The position numbers and the translations under genes were made by a program. A DNA stretch of 7,359 nucleotides from Spirochaetes bacterium RIFOXYC1_FULL_54_7 (GTDB lineage: Bacteria > Spirochaetota > Spirochaetia > Treponematales > UBA12059), in assembly GCA_001830645.1 (NCBI GenBank), contig MIBM01000186.1, positions 1 through 7,359 of the forward strand, in the 5' to 3' direction. Position 1 is the stretch's first letter; the number at the start of each line of letters is the position of its first letter. The notes under the pieces were generated by a model. It searched no databases, was not told the origin of the DNA, and was given only the letters and a program-made list of their open reading frames with translations. This document shows, piece by piece, positions 6,819 through 7,359 of the stretch.

Positions 6819-6831
6819 CCAACTGGCTTGA
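6819..6831 (+). repeat. 13-bp direct repeat, right copy
   Basis: This is an exact second copy of CCAACTGGCTTGA, 518 bp from the first. It lies 65 bp upstream of the hydrolase remnant's start codon, so the pair encloses the whole remnant. Confidence 0.7.
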
Positions 6832-6849
6832 GACGATAAGATAATTGTA

Positions 6850-6862
6850 TGTTTGTCAAACA
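6850..6862. promoter_or_regulatory. palindrome TGTTTGTCAAACA, candidate operator
   Basis: TGTTTG and CAAACA are exact reverse complements around a single central T. This short, AT-rich, odd-length palindrome resembles sites bound by dimeric repressors, and it lies about 135 bp upstream of the permease promoter. No regulator gene is visible in the window, so the binding protein is unknown. Confidence 0.35.
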
Positions 6863-6966
6863 GCCCCAACGGAAGAACTACCTCGAGAGCGTTTCCATCA
6901 GACCATTCAATTTCGAAAACAAATTCAAGTTCGGAAGATTATGTTTCAATTGTTAAAATCGCCTAA

Positions 6967-7013
6967 CCGACCTTGGACTCATTTTACAAAATTCATTGAC
7001 GGTCGGATTTTTT
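6967..7013 (+). promoter_or_regulatory. dyad with T-run overlapping permease promoter
   Basis: CCGACC (6967-6972) and GGTCGG (7001-7006) are inverted and followed after one A by six T residues (7008-7013). Inside the 28-base loop, ATTTT-AC-AAAAT can form a small hairpin. The right arm overlaps the last base of the permease -35 box and the spacer. It could be an operator, or a terminator for transcription arriving from the left. The short stem and long loop make either use uncertain. Confidence 0.35.
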
Positions 7014-7024
7014 GCATCTACGAT
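6996..7024 (+). promoter_or_regulatory. promoter for ABC permease gene
   Basis: TTGACG (6996-7001) and TACGAT (7019-7024) are separated by exactly 17 bases; the -35 matches five of six and the -10 four of six consensus positions. Transcription would begin near 7031, leaving a leader of about 20 bases that just includes the AAGGA ribosome-binding site at 7035-7039. Confidence 0.5.
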
Positions 7025-7050
7025 ATGGTTAGAGAAGGATCAAACCCGTG

Positions 7051-7359
7051 ATGAAAAAGCCCGGTGCCACGATCAAACCAGTGCGGAGGAAGTTGTTGAC
7101 CCGTATACAGCGCAACAACCTCATGTTCCTTGCCTTCATTTTTCCAAATTTCCTGTTGCTCGGTGTATTTGTGTTCTGGCCTATCCTGTACAGTCTGTAC
7201 TTGAGTTTCTTCCGCTGGAACATGATAGCTCCGCGCAAGACTTTTTATGGTTTGGCCAACTACAGCAACATGGTGAATGACCCGGTTTTCTGGCAGGCCA
7301 TGCGCAATACCCTGGTGTTGGCTGCCAGTGTTGTAGTGGTCAAACTGATCCTGGCTCTG
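7051..7359 (+). CDS. sugar ABC transporter permease, MalF/UgpA type (5' part)
   Basis: This is the beginning of an inner-membrane permease of the carbohydrate-uptake ABC family (MalF/UgpA-like), which forms the channel together with a second permease and works with a binding protein and an ATPase. The 103 visible residues show a basic cytoplasmic N-terminus (1-22) and a first membrane span (about 24-47). The family-typical FWPILYSLYLSFFRW (42-56), FYGLANY (65-71) and DPVFWQAMRNTL (77-88) follow, then the start of span two. The EAA loop that contacts the ATPase lies beyond the edge. The window cuts the gene off; a full-length member has about 290 residues. A GTG three bases upstream (7048) is better spaced (eight bases) from AAGGA than the ATG (eleven), so the start could be either. 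Being first after a promoter, it may open the transport operon, with the partner genes off to the right. Substrate unknown. Confidence 0.9.
   Translation, partial: MKKPGATIKPVRRKLLTRIQRNNLMFLAFIFPNFLLLGVFVFWPILYSLYLSFFRWNMIAPRKTFYGLANYSNMVNDPVFWQAMRNTLVLAASVVVVKLILAL

Larger units (their letters stand above)
6755..7050. other. AT-rich intergenic region upstream of permease
   Basis: This stretch separates the hydrolase remnant from the permease gene and is clearly more AT-rich than the flanking genes. I see no protein-like reading in either strand. It contains the remnant's ribosome-binding site, the right copy of the 13-bp repeat, a 13-base palindrome, a 6-bp dyad with a T-run, and a promoter. 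It looks like a regulatory region. Confidence 0.5.

Noticed and set aside
6301..6831. The repeat-flanked segment as an insertion sequence or MITE
   Set aside because: No terminal inverted repeats lie inside the direct repeats and there is no transposase trace, so I list only the repeats.
6996..7280. Open frames on both strands overlapping the permease start
   Set aside because: The frame beginning at 7051 matches ABC permeases closely; the others are its shadows.
1..7359. CRISPR array, tRNA, rRNA or a multi-gene defence system
   Set aside because: No regularly spaced repeats, no tRNA-like cloverleaf and no rRNA-like sequence were seen. The lone ATPase has no adjacent partner that would make a recognisable defence module.

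Overview
This 7.4-kb stretch of bacterial chromosome has moderately high GC. It holds five complete protein genes, one wrecked gene and the beginning of a sugar-type ABC transporter gene. The content is ordinary bacterial: a TypA/BipA GTPase, a TrmH-family RNA methyltransferase, a DUF4143-type ATPase, a GNAT acetyltransferase and a MalF/UgpA-type permease. A free-living or host-associated bacterium such as a spirochaete or a Firmicutes-like anaerobe would fit. I cannot fix the phylum from this sequence, and a spirochaete is only a guess.

Layout. Bases 60-1892 (minus) encode TypA, starting at TTG. It is divergent from an unrecognised multi-pass membrane protein (2131-3135, plus). Their shared 238-bp intergenic region carries a promoter for each gene and a perfect 7-bp dyad. 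The membrane gene converges on the RNA methyltransferase (3139-3882, minus) with only 3 bp between stop codons. A second divergent region follows, with a perfect 9-bp dyad and a strong promoter. That promoter would start transcription almost exactly on the ATG of the ATPase gene (4010-5164, plus), which is visibly more AT-rich than its neighbours. After a 200-bp spacer comes a two-part GNAT acetyltransferase (5368-6291, plus).

Bases 6292-7050 contain no intact gene. On the minus strand lies the remnant of an alpha/beta hydrolase. It keeps the start codon, a ribosome-binding site and the GHSEG nucleophile elbow, but has lost an internal segment, shifted frame, gained an in-frame TAG and lost its 3' end. 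A 13-bp direct repeat (CCAACTGGCTTGA) brackets this remnant. An AT-rich regulatory stretch then leads, through a promoter with dyad symmetry, to the ABC permease gene, which runs off the right edge.

The genes do not form one pathway. TypA and the methyltransferase are ribosome/RNA housekeeping functions; the ATPase, acetyltransferase and dead hydrolase look like accessory cargo. The permease probably opens a sugar-uptake operon continuing beyond the window. I found no CRISPR array, tRNA, rRNA or insertion sequence, and no convincing undescribed multi-gene system. The points most worth a second look are the repeat-flanked hydrolase remnant, the dyad plus possible leaderless start of the ATPase, and the unidentified membrane protein.
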